From JANXSS01 sp025356535 (GTDB lineage Bacteria; Pseudomonadota; Gammaproteobacteria; Burkholderiales; Burkholderiaceae_D), in contig JAYUMU010000175.1 of NCBI GenBank assembly GCA_043762325.1, forward strand, positions 50,557 to 114,556: a DNA stretch of 64,000 nucleotides. The letters are read 5' to 3'. The notes below the pieces were generated by a model. That model searched no databases. It worked only from the letters and a program-made list of their open reading frames with translations, and was not told where the DNA came from. The translations under genes and the position numbers were made by a program. This document shows, piece after piece, positions 36,601 to 44,770 of the stretch. Each line of letters starts with the position of its first letter. Position 1 is the stretch's first letter.

Positions 36601-38913
36601 ATGAACGATCAAGCATCACTTTTCGACAGAACTCCGGCCGACGGCGGCGAGTCGCTGACGCTGGCCACCTTTGCCGAACGCGCCTATCTCGACTATGCCA
36701 TCTCGGTGGTCAAGGGCCGCGCCCTGCCGGATGTCTGCGACGGCCAGAAACCGGTGCAGCGGCGCATCCTCTTCGCCATGAACGAACTGGGCTTGAATGC
36801 CACGGCCAAGCCGCGCAAATCGGCGGCGGTCGTCGGCGACGTGCTGGGCAAGCTGCATCCGCATGGCGATCAGTCGGTCTACGACGCGTTGGTGCGCATG
36901 GCGCAGAATTTTTCGCTGCGCTATCCGCTGATCGACGGCCAGGGCAATTTCGGTTCGCGCGACGGCGACGGCGCCGCAGCCATGCGCTACACCGAAGCGC
37001 GCCTGACACCGATTGCCCGCCTGCTGCTGGAAGAAATCGGCATGGGCACGGTCGACTTCCAGCCGAACTACGATGGCTCGACGGAAGAGCCGAAGCTGCT
37101 GCCGGGGCGGCTGCCGTTCGTGCTGCTCAACGGCGCCTCCGGCATCGCCGTCGGCCTGGCAACCGAAATCCCCTCGCACAACCTGCGCGAAGTGGCGCGC
37201 GCGGCAGTGGCGATGATCCGCAATCCCAAGCTCACCCATGCGGAACTGATGGCGCTCATTCCCGGCCCGGACTTTCCGGGCGGCGGACAGATCATCACCT
37301 CGGCGGCGCAGATTTCGGAAATGTACGAAAGCGGACGCGGCAGCCTGAAGGTGCGCGCCGTCTGGAAGATCGAGGACCTGGCGCGCGGCCAGTGGCAGGC
37401 GGTGGTGACCGAACTGCCGCCGGGCACGTCGTCGCAGAAGGTGCTGGAAGAAATCGAGGAAATCACCAATCCGAAGGTCCGGCTCGGCAAGAAGGCGCTC
37501 TCGCCCGAGCAGCTTTCGCTGAAGCAGTCGCTGCTGGCGGTGCTCGACACGGTGCGCGACGAATCCGGACGGGAAGCGCCGGTGCGCCTGGTGTTCGAGC
37601 CGAAATCGAAGAACCTGGACCAGACCGAATTCTGCAACATGCTGCTGGCGCATACCTCGCTCGAGAGCAGCGCCTCGATCAACCTCGTGATGATCGGCGG
37701 CGACGGTCGTCCGCGCCAGAAGGGACTGTCCGACATCCTGCGCGAATGGATCGACTTCCGCTTCCTGACGGTGACCCGGCGCACCGGCTTCAAGCTGCGC
37801 CGGGTCGACGAGCGCATCCACATCCTCGAAGGCCGGGAAGCGGTACTGCTCAACATCGACAAGGTCATCAAGATCATCCGCGAGTCGGACGAGCCGAAAC
37901 CGGCGCTGATGACGGCCTTCAGGCTGTCGGACCGGCAGGCAGAGGACATCCTGGAAATCCGGCTGCGTCAGCTCGCGCGCCTGGAAGCCATCAAGATCAC
38001 GCAGGAACTGACCGCCCTGCGCGGCGAGCGCGAAACCCTGCAGGAACTGCTGGAAAATCCGGCATCGATGAAGCGGCTCATCATCCGCGAGATCGAGGCG
38101 GACGACAAAGCCTTCGGCGACCGCCGCAGGACGCTGATCGAAGCGGCGGAACGGGCCAGCGTCGAGCAGAAGGTGATCGACGAACCCGTGACCGTGGTGA
38201 TCTCGCAGAAAGGCTGGGTGCGCGCCCGCGCCCTGCACGGTCATGATGTGGGCCAGTTCGCCTTCAAGCCGGGCGACGCGCTGTACCGCACCTTCGAATG
38301 CCGCACCGTCGACAACCTGCTGGCGTTCGGCTCGAACGGCCGCGTCTATTCGGTGCCGGTGGCGCTGCTGCCGGGTGCGCGCAGCGACGGCGTGCCGATC
38401 ACGACACTGGTCGACCTGGCGTCCGGCAGCACCATCCTGCATTATTTTGCCGGCAGCGCCGACACCAGCCTGCTGATGGCGTCGACTGCCGGATACGGCT
38501 TTGCCACCCGCGCCGGCGACATGGTCAGCCGCATCCGGGCCGGCAAGGCCTTCATCACCCTCGACAATGGCGACACGCCGCTGCTGCCGCGCGAGATCGG
38601 CGCGAAAGCCAGTGCGATTGCCTGCCTGTCCGAAAAAGGCCGGCTGCTGGTGTTCGGCATGGAGGAATTGAAGACGCTTTCCGGCGGCGGGCGCGGCGTG
38701 ACGCTGATCGACCTGGAGCCGGGCGAAACCCTGATCGCGGCGCAGCCGATCAGCCAGCGCGGCGTGATCGCCTTCGGCACCGGCCGCGGCGGCAAGGCGC
38801 AGCAGGTGGCCTTGTCGGCAAGCGCCCTGGCGCCGCATATCGGAAAGCGGGCCAGGAAGGGGCGCGCGCTGGAATCGAAGCTCAAGCCCGCCGGCCTGAT
38901 CGCAGCCGAGTAG
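36601..38913 (+). CDS. parC: DNA topoisomerase IV subunit A
   Basis: A 770-residue DNA-cleaving subunit. The catalytic Tyr130 is in AAMRYTEARL. The quinolone-determining region reads HPHGDQSVYDAL: Gln91 stands where E. coli has Ser80 and Asp95 where it has Glu84. The C-terminal beta-pinwheel (from about 500) lacks a GyrA box and is shorter than in GyrA, supporting ParC. The upstream spacer has a near-perfect 11-base tandem repeat (CCGTAATTTCG then CCGTAGTTTCG, ending about 36574). The lipoprotein gene begins five bases after the stop. Confidence 0.95.
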   Translation: MNDQASLFDRTPADGGESLTLATFAERAYLDYAISVVKGRALPDVCDGQKPVQRRILFAMNELGLNATAKPRKSAAVVGDVLGKLHPHGDQSVYDALVRMAQNFSLRYPLIDGQGNFGSRDGDGAAAMRYTEARLTPIARLLLEEIGMGTVDFQPNYDGSTEEPKLLPGRLPFVLLNGASGIAVGLATEIPSHNLREVARAAVAMIRNPKLTHAELMALIPGPDFPGGGQIITSAAQISEMYESGRGSLKVRAVWKIEDLARGQWQAVVTELPPGTSSQKVLEEIEEITNPKVRLGKKALSPEQLSLKQSLLAVLDTVRDESGREAPVRLVFEPKSKNLDQTEFCNMLLAHTSLESSASINLVMIGGDGRPRQKGLSDILREWIDFRFLTVTRRTGFKLRRVDERIHILEGREAVLLNIDKVIKIIRESDEPKPALMTAFRLSDRQAEDILEIRLRQLARLEAIKITQELTALRGERETLQELLENPASMKRLIIREIEADDKAFGDRRRTLIEAAERASVEQKVIDEPVTVVISQKGWVRARALHGHDVGQFAFKPGDALYRTFECRTVDNLLAFGSNGRVYSVPVALLPGARSDGVPITTLVDLASGSTILHYFAGSADTSLLMASTAGYGFATRAGDMVSRIRAGKAFITLDNGDTPLLPREIGAKASAIACLSEKGRLLVFGMEELKTLSGGGRGVTLIDLEPGETLIAAQPISQRGVIAFGTGRGGKAQQVALSASALAPHIGKRARKGRALESKLKPAGLIAAE

Positions 38914-38918
38914 TGCCG

Positions 38919-40001
38919 ATGCCGCCATCAGCCAAGCCCATGCGGGCGGTTCGCCGCCTCGCAACGATCGCAGCCGCCCTGCTCTCGGGCGCCTGCACCA
39001 TGAGCAACCCCTATTATGATCCGCAAAAGCCGCATCACACCCAAGACGGCTTTCGCAACAATTACCTGGTGGGCGACATCGGCGGCTCGTTCCTGAAGTG
39101 GCAGTACGAACGCACGCTGGCAGGGTTGCCCAGGCCGCCGGCAAACGGTTACGCCTTCCCGGTCGATGCGCCCGACCTGCCGTGGCTGCACGCCAACCGC
39201 AGCGTGCCGAGCGCGACCTGGATCGGCCACGCCACCATGCTGGTGCAGGTCGGCGGCATGAACGTGCTGACCGACCCGGTGTTTTCCGAGCGGGCCTCGC
39301 CGGTCGGCTTTGCCGGGCCGCGGCGCAAGGTACGACCCGGCCTGACGCTGGCGCAGCTGCCGCATGTGGACGTGGTCGTCATCTCGCACAATCATTACGA
39401 CCACCTCGACCGTGCCAGCGTGATCGGCCTGAACGATCAGGCCGGCGGCCCGCCGCTGTTTCTGGTGCCGCTCGGCATAAAGCCGTGGATGAAGGCGCTT
39501 GGCATCACCAACGTGCGCGAACTCGACTGGTGGCAACGGACGCAGGCAGGCGGCCTGGACATCACCTTCGTGCCGGTGCAGCACTGGTCGGCGCGCGGCG
39601 TGACCGACCGCTTCAAGACGCTGTGGGGTGGCTGGGTGGTGCAGACCGGCGCGGCGGCGGCGCGGCCGTTCTCGGTGTTCTTTGCGGGCGACACCGGTTA
39701 TTCGAAAGACTTCGCCGACATCCACCAGCGCTTCGACCACTTCGACCTGGCGTTGCTGCCGATCGGCGCCTACGCACCACGCTGGTTCATGCAGAAGCAG
39801 CATGTCGACCCGGGCGAAGCGGTCAGGATCCACCGCGACCTGCACGTGAAGCAATCGCTTGCCATTCACTGGGGAACCTTCGAGCTGACCGACGAACCGC
39901 TCGACGCGCCGCCGCTTGCCCTGGCAGCGGAACTGTCGAAAGCCGATGTACCGGCGGCCGATTTTGCGGTACTGCGCCATGGTGAACTACGGCGCTTCTG
40001 A
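38919..40001 (+). CDS. Metallo-beta-lactamase-fold lipoprotein (NAPE-PLD/UlaG-like)
   Basis: A 360-residue protein with a lipoprotein signal: lipobox LSGAC with Cys26. The metallohydrolase domain has HNHYDH (His157, His159, Asp161, His162) and later ligands in FAGDTGYSKD and AIHWGTFELTDEP, with a start ATWIGHATMLVQVGG typical of the UlaG/NAPE-PLD group. It should be an outer- or inner-membrane-anchored phosphodiesterase or lactonase; NAPE-type phospholipase activity is a guess from the family. It is five bases after parC, probably in the same transcript. The 90-base gap to the next, convergent gene has a small hairpin (40004-40021). Confidence 0.87.
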   Translation: MPPSAKPMRAVRRLATIAAALLSGACTMSNPYYDPQKPHHTQDGFRNNYLVGDIGGSFLKWQYERTLAGLPRPPANGYAFPVDAPDLPWLHANRSVPSATWIGHATMLVQVGGMNVLTDPVFSERASPVGFAGPRRKVRPGLTLAQLPHVDVVVISHNHYDHLDRASVIGLNDQAGGPPLFLVPLGIKPWMKALGITNVRELDWWQRTQAGGLDITFVPVQHWSARGVTDRFKTLWGGWVVQTGAAAARPFSVFFAGDTGYSKDFADIHQRFDHFDLALLPIGAYAPRWFMQKQHVDPGEAVRIHRDLHVKQSLAIHWGTFELTDEPLDAPPLALAAELSKADVPAADFAVLRHGELRRF

Positions 40002-40091
40002 TGCCGAAGGCAACGCTTCGGACAACGGCCTTCCAGGCGTGCCTTGCCAGGGATTACCGCGGTTCAGGATCTTGCGACGAACCGTGATGCG

Positions 40092-42461
40092 TCATTTGGA
40101 GACGGCAAGCAGCAGCGTGTCATGCATCCGCATCCGGTCGAGCCATTCGCGCACCGGCCCGGGTTTTCCAAACAGATAGCCCTGGCTGCAGTCGCAGCCC
40201 GCGGCCTGCAGAAAGGCCGCCTGTTCCAAGGTCTCGACCCCTTCGGCCACGACACGCAGGTGCAGGTGCTTTGCCATCGACAGCATCGCCAGGACGATTG
40301 CCACGGCGCCAGGATCGTGCGGTATGTCCTGGACGAAGGTGCGGTCGATCTTCAGTTCATACAGCGGCAGGCGGCGCAGATAGGCTAGGCTCGAATAACC
40401 GGTGCCGAAGTCGTCGATCGAGAAACGCACGCCCAGCAGCGCAAGCTCCTGCATGCGGCCTACCGTGGCGTCGAACTCGGCAATCAGCAGGTTCTCGGTG
40501 ACCTCGAAGATCAGGTTGCCGGCATTCGCACCCGTGCTGGCAAGCGTCTTTCGCACGGCGTCGACGAAACCGGCTTGTGCGAATTGCTTCGGACTGACGT
40601 TGATCGAAACAGGAATCGCAAACCCCGCGCTCTCGAACTGGAGGCTCGCCAGGCAAGCCCGGCGCAGGACCCAGTTGCCCAGGGCGATGATGAGGCCGGA
40701 TTCCTCCGCTGCCGGAATGAACGACATGGGCGGGACGGCGCCGTATTGCGGATGCGTCCAGCGCAGCAGCATCTCGCCGCCCAGCACCCGACCCTCGCGA
40801 TCGCATTGCGGCTGAAAATGCAGGTCCAACTGATCGCGTTGCTGGGCCAGCGCCAGCTCGGATGCCATCAGAAAACGTGCCTGCAACGCCGCATGCATCG
40901 AGGCTTCAAAGAAAGCGGTCTGGTTGCGACCATTGGCTTTGGCGCGGTACATGGCCGTGTCGGCTTCGCGCAGGAGATCGTCGACGGTATGGTCGGCTTT
41001 TGGGAAAAGCGTGATGCCGATGCTGCAGCCGACGAAGTAGCTGTGGCCGTCGATGACGACCGCACGCGTCAATGCCGATCGAATGCGCTCGGCCAGGATG
41101 GCCGCATTCGCGGCGGCCTGTCTCGGATCGGTGCCCAGATTGCCGCTCACCAGAATGAATTCGTCGCCGCCCATGCGGGCTGCGAAATCCTCGACGCGCA
41201 ACAGTTGCTGCAGCAGATGCGCGATCGATTTCAACAGTTCGTCGCCGACCAGGTGGCCGCGTGCATCGTTGACGTCCTTGAAATGGTCCAGGTCCAGGAA
41301 CAGGAGAGCGCTGGTCTGGCCGCTGCGCCGGCCTGACGCATTGATTTCGACCAGGCGATCCATCAGGAAGCGGCGGTTGGGCAACGACGTAAGGGGATCG
41401 AAGTAGGCAAGCTGGCGGATTTCCGCTTCCGTTGTCTTGCGCTCCGTTACATCCTTGCCGACACCGTGGTAGCCGGTCAACCTGCCGGCGGTGTCGAAAC
41501 GCGGTTCGCCGCAGATGCTGACCCAGCGGTAGCTGCCGTCGTCGATTTTCACCTGGTATTCGAAATCCGTGAAGTCCCGATGTGCCCGCAAATCGGCAAT
41601 GTGCTCTTGCCAGAACGGGGAATTGCGGTCGCTCTCGTTTTCCCAACGGGTCTTGCCGATGATCGAGCTGCGTGTTGCGGGATAGCGGGAGCGCTCCCTG
41701 GAAAAGTCGGCGACGAACCGGAAATTGCTGTCCTGCTCCCAATACCAGTCGGACGAAAGCTCTGCCAATGCCTGGAAGCGGTTGACTTCGCGCTGCAGGT
41801 TGGCGATCAACGAGGCGTTCTCGAATTTGAGCGCAATGATTTCGCGCATCGGCGCCCAGCCACGCACGGCTACCCAGACCACACCGAAGGCCATCAGGGC
41901 GAGCACCTGCAACAGCAGAAATCGCGTCGGCACGTTCGAGACGACGGTGACGTAGATACTGGCCACCAGCATGGGAAAGCCGTAGCCCAGGCATGCCAGG
42001 GGAATGGTGGAAAGAATGGCCGCTGCGCCGACACACAGGAAACCCATGCTGGCGACAGCCAGGGAAAACAACGAATCCGGCTCGCCGGGCAAAAAATAAA
42101 CGACGATGCCTGCCCAGGTAATGCCGAGCAGCACGGAATGCCTGACGATCGCAATGATCCGGCGGCGCGAAACAGTGGTCGGATCCGGTCGCAGTCGAAG
42201 CCGCCGCCAGCTTGAAAATATCGGCAGAAGCAGCGACCAGATGATGAGCACCGCGGCAACGCGTGTCCACAGCGGGCGCGAATCGGACAATGCCGAGGCA
42301 AAAAGAATGCTGCTCACGACGTTCATGAACAGCACGAGCGGCATCTGGGCAACAAGCGCAACGGATTGCGCAACGCGAACCGCATTGATATCCAACGCGG
42401 CAAACCAGTCAGAAAATACGGTTGGCGGACGGGCTTTTACAAACAATGATTTCACGGACAA
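40092..42461 (-). CDS. Membrane GGDEF-EAL cyclic-di-GMP protein with PAS domain
   Basis: A 789-residue regulator. About six membrane segments lie in residues 30-200 (MASE-like sensor), a PAS/PAC domain in about 228-345, a GGDEF domain with an intact GGDEF motif at 431-435 and an RVED inhibitory site at 422-425, and an EAL domain from about 540. The EAL signature is EML (563-565), but the other catalytic blocks (SINVSPKQF, EVTEN, DDFGTGYSS, LKIDRTFV, VAEGVET, QGYLFGKP) are present, so both cyclase and phosphodiesterase activity are plausible. The start is non-ATG: TTG 42461, or GTG 42455. The ligand sensed is unknown. Confidence 0.93.
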   Translation of the reverse strand: MSVKSLFVKARPPTVFSDWFAALDINAVRVAQSVALVAQMPLVLFMNVVSSILFASALSDSRPLWTRVAAVLIIWSLLLPIFSSWRRLRLRPDPTTVSRRRIIAIVRHSVLLGITWAGIVVYFLPGEPDSLFSLAVASMGFLCVGAAAILSTIPLACLGYGFPMLVASIYVTVVSNVPTRFLLLQVLALMAFGVVWVAVRGWAPMREIIALKFENASLIANLQREVNRFQALAELSSDWYWEQDSNFRFVADFSRERSRYPATRSSIIGKTRWENESDRNSPFWQEHIADLRAHRDFTDFEYQVKIDDGSYRWVSICGEPRFDTAGRLTGYHGVGKDVTERKTTEAEIRQLAYFDPLTSLPNRRFLMDRLVEINASGRRSGQTSALLFLDLDHFKDVNDARGHLVGDELLKSIAHLLQQLLRVEDFAARMGGDEFILVSGNLGTDPRQAAANAAILAERIRSALTRAVVIDGHSYFVGCSIGITLFPKADHTVDDLLREADTAMYRAKANGRNQTAFFEASMHAALQARFLMASELALAQQRDQLDLHFQPQCDREGRVLGGEMLLRWTHPQYGAVPPMSFIPAAEESGLIIALGNWVLRRACLASLQFESAGFAIPVSINVSPKQFAQAGFVDAVRKTLASTGANAGNLIFEVTENLLIAEFDATVGRMQELALLGVRFSIDDFGTGYSSLAYLRRLPLYELKIDRTFVQDIPHDPGAVAIVLAMLSMAKHLHLRVVAEGVETLEQAAFLQAAGCDCSQGYLFGKPGPVREWLDRMRMHDTLLLAVSK

Positions 42462-42620
42462 CCGATACTCAGAACGTAGCTAATTTCATCCTGAATCCCG
42501 CTGTTCCGGGGCGCCTCTTCTCGGGCGCGTTCAAGCATTCCCTACGCAAATATCGGCAATACTTTTTGAAACTTTAGTTCGGCAACCGCGATGAAAGGTC
42601 AACAACTGTCAATTGCCCGG

Positions 42621-42655
42621 GCGCCTGGCGCGACGATGCAGGAGGCGCCAGGCGC
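42621..42655. repeat. Inverted repeat after the aminotransferase gene
   Basis: GCGCCTGGCGC (42621-42631) and GCGCCAGGCGC (42645-42655) form a perfect 11-base stem with a 13-base loop just past the aminotransferase stop. No T-run follows in either direction, so it is a possible 3' stabiliser or weak terminator. Confidence 0.5.
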
Positions 42656-42691
42656 GTCGGATCGACGCGCCGGCACTGCCGTCGTCGCGAT

Positions 42692-43885
42692 TCACATACG
42701 CGCCGCGATGAGCCTGCCCAGCGTTGCCACGCCCTCGCGAATGCGCTCCGGCGAAACCGTCACGAAACTCAGGCGCAGCGTATGGTGCTGCGGCGTGCCG
42801 GCATAGAACGACGCGCCGGGGACAAATGCCACGTTCTGCGCCAGCGCGGCGTCGAGCAACTGCATGCTGTCGATATGCTGCGGCAGCGTGACCCAGATGA
42901 ACATGCCGCCTTCCGGCCGCGTCCAGTGCACGCCTGCGGGGAAAAATTCGTCGAGCGCGGCGAGCATGGCCTGGCATTGTGCTGCGTACAGCGCACGGAT
43001 GCCGGGTATGTGCCTGGCCAGAAAACCATCCTTGATCACTTCATGCACCACCATCTGCGTCAGTTGCGCCGTATGCAGGTCGGCTGCCTGCTTGGCCTGC
43101 TCGAGCTTGCGCACCAGCGGCACGGGCGCCACCACGTAGCCCAGGCGGATGCCCGGCGTGAGCACCTTCGAAAACGAGCCCATGTGGATCACGCCCTGCG
43201 GATTCATGTTCAGCATCCTCGGCAGCGGCTCGCCGCTGTAGCACAGGGCGCCGTAGGGATCGTCCTCGATGAGCGGCAGGCCGAGCGCGGCGCACGTGTC
43301 GACGAGCTGGATGCGGCGCGCCAGCGACAGCGTGCGCCCGGTCGGATTCTGGAAGTTCGGCAGCGCATACAGCAGGCGCGCACCGGCGCCGATCGGCGCG
43401 ACTGCTTCCGGAATCAGGCCGGCGTCGTCGCTGGGAATCGAGACGAACTGCGGCCCGTAGACCGAAAACGCCTGCAGGGCACCGAGGTAGCTCGGTGTCT
43501 CCACCAGCACCTTGCTGCCTTCGTCGATCAGCACCTTGCCCAGCAGGTCGAGACCCTGTTGCGAGCCCGAAACCATCAGCACCTGTTCGGGCGTGATCGG
43601 CGCGCCGTCGATCGACAGCGAATCGGCGATCCATTCGCGCAGCGGCGCATAGCCGTCGCTGGGGCCGTACTGCAGCGCCACCTTGCCGTCGCGCGACAGC
43701 ACGGTGTCGAACGCGGCGCGCATCTGCTCGACCGGGAAGGTCAGCGGCGAGGGCAGCCCGCCGGCAAATGAAATCACCTCCGGGCGCATCGTCACTTTCA
43801 GGATTTCACGGATCACCGAGCTTTGCAGCTGCTCTGCCCGCTTTGAAAAACGCCACTGGATCGGATTCGGATGTTCTGGTTTCAT
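42692..43885 (-). CDS. PLP-dependent aminotransferase (LysN/MocR-like class I)
   Basis: A 397-residue fold-type I aminotransferase. It has VISFAGGLPSPLTFP near residue 38, SGSQQGLDLLGKVLIDEG (about 106), PNFQNPTGRTLS (about 175-186) and the PLP-binding Lys in GSFSKVLTPGIRLGYV (about 238-252). These features place it with 2-aminoadipate/aromatic aminotransferases such as LysN. The actual amino acid is not clear. It is a stand-alone enzyme without a DNA-binding domain. The RidA-like gene ends 57 bases upstream on the same strand. Confidence 0.9.
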   Translation of the reverse strand: MKPEHPNPIQWRFSKRAEQLQSSVIREILKVTMRPEVISFAGGLPSPLTFPVEQMRAAFDTVLSRDGKVALQYGPSDGYAPLREWIADSLSIDGAPITPEQVLMVSGSQQGLDLLGKVLIDEGSKVLVETPSYLGALQAFSVYGPQFVSIPSDDAGLIPEAVAPIGAGARLLYALPNFQNPTGRTLSLARRIQLVDTCAALGLPLIEDDPYGALCYSGEPLPRMLNMNPQGVIHMGSFSKVLTPGIRLGYVVAPVPLVRKLEQAKQAADLHTAQLTQMVVHEVIKDGFLARHIPGIRALYAAQCQAMLAALDEFFPAGVHWTRPEGGMFIWVTLPQHIDSMQLLDAALAQNVAFVPGASFYAGTPQHHTLRLSFVTVSPERIREGVATLGRLIAARM

Positions 43886-43942
43886 GCGCGCTTCATCGGT
43901 TGTCGGTCGGGATCGAATAGTTTGCCACGAAATTGCCCTGCA

Positions 43943-44401
43943 TCACTCGATCTCGGCAATCAGTTCGATCTCGACGCAGGCGCCCATCGGTATCTGCGCC
44001 ACACCGAAGGCCGAGCGCGCATGCTTGCCCTGTTCGCCGAAGACTTCGCCGAACAGTTCCGACGCACCGTTCGTCACCAGGTGCTGCTCGGTGAAGTCGG
44101 GTGTCGAATTGACCAGGCTCATGAGCTTGACGATGCGCCGCACCCGGTTCAGGTCGCCGTCGCAGGCCGCCTGCAGGGTCGCGATCAGGTCGATTGCCAC
44201 GCCCCGCGCGGCCAGCTTGCCTTCTTCGGTCCCGATGTTGCGACCGAACTGGCCGACCCAGGGCTTGCCGTCTTTTTTTGCAATATGCCCGGACAGGAAA
44301 ACCGTGTTGCCGATGCGCGAATGCATCACGTAGGCTGCCGCCGGTGTCGCCACGGCCGGCAGGACGATGTCAAGGGCTGCAAGTTTTTCAGAAAAATTCA
44401 T
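43943..44401 (-). CDS. RidA/YjgF family protein
   Basis: A 152-residue protein of the RidA superfamily, in the longer YjgH/YoaB-like group that starts EKLAALDIVLP. Conserved parts include VFLSGHIAKKDGKPWVGQ, the central LNRVRRIVKLMSLVNSTPDF and RSAFGVAQIPMGACVEIE, where Arg (about 131) corresponds to the imine/enamine-binding Arg of RidA. The family hydrolyses reactive enamine/imine intermediates released by PLP enzymes; the PLP aminotransferase gene just downstream is a fitting partner. Confidence 0.9.
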   Translation of the reverse strand: MNFSEKLAALDIVLPAVATPAAAYVMHSRIGNTVFLSGHIAKKDGKPWVGQFGRNIGTEEGKLAARGVAIDLIATLQAACDGDLNRVRRIVKLMSLVNSTPDFTEQHLVTNGASELFGEVFGEQGKHARSAFGVAQIPMGACVEIELIAEIE

Positions 44402-44770
44402 CAGGGCTCCGATTCGGTAGGTGAAGTCGCCGTGGCCAGGATGGCGACAGCGGCAGTGGGCAAGACCGGCGCCGGCGTCGATGGCCGGCCGGATCGTCGT
44501 CGATTATCGCAAATTCGTCCGGCATGTGGCTGTTCATCGCGCGACCCCGGACTTTGCGCGTTGACAAATTTGTATCAATCGCCGAACAACCGGCCACGAC
44601 GTGGCGCCAGCCGCAGCCTATCCGGCGAACCGGTCGTCGCCGCGCTTGAAATTGCTTTTTTCATCCCAACATCCGGTAACACGACGCAACGATGTCCGAC
44701 CCGGCCAAGACCGGGCAAACATCCGAAGCGCCGGCGCTTCCGACCCACTCAAACACTTCGAGGTAAAAAA
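44402..44770. other. Divergent intergenic region between ridA-like gene and htpG
   Basis: This 369-base gap contains a heat-shock-type promoter for htpG (44645-44671) and, upstream, an AT-rich TTGACA-containing patch (44561-44578) flanked by GC-rich DNA. No second conserved hexamer at 16-18 bases from that TTGACA was found. No coding region is convincing. Confidence 0.5.
44645..44671 (+). promoter_or_regulatory. Candidate sigma-32 promoter of htpG
   Basis: CTTGAAA (44645-44651) matches the sigma-32 -35 consensus exactly, and TCCCAACA (44664-44671), 12 bases later, is a partial match to CCCCATNT. The leader would be about 90 bases, ending in a GAGGT ribosome-binding site just before ATG 44771. 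Confidence 0.55.

Noticed and set aside
36616..39144. 842-codon minus-strand open frame opposite parC
   Set aside because: parC is unmistakable on the plus strand; the opposite frame is low-complexity Arg/Gln/His.
40004..40021. CCGAAG/CTTCGG hairpin as terminator between convergent genes
   Set aside because: The stem is only six bases and no T-run follows in either direction.
44561..44589. TTGACA as a sigma-70 -35 box upstream of htpG
   Set aside because: No acceptable -10 hexamer follows at 16-18 bases.
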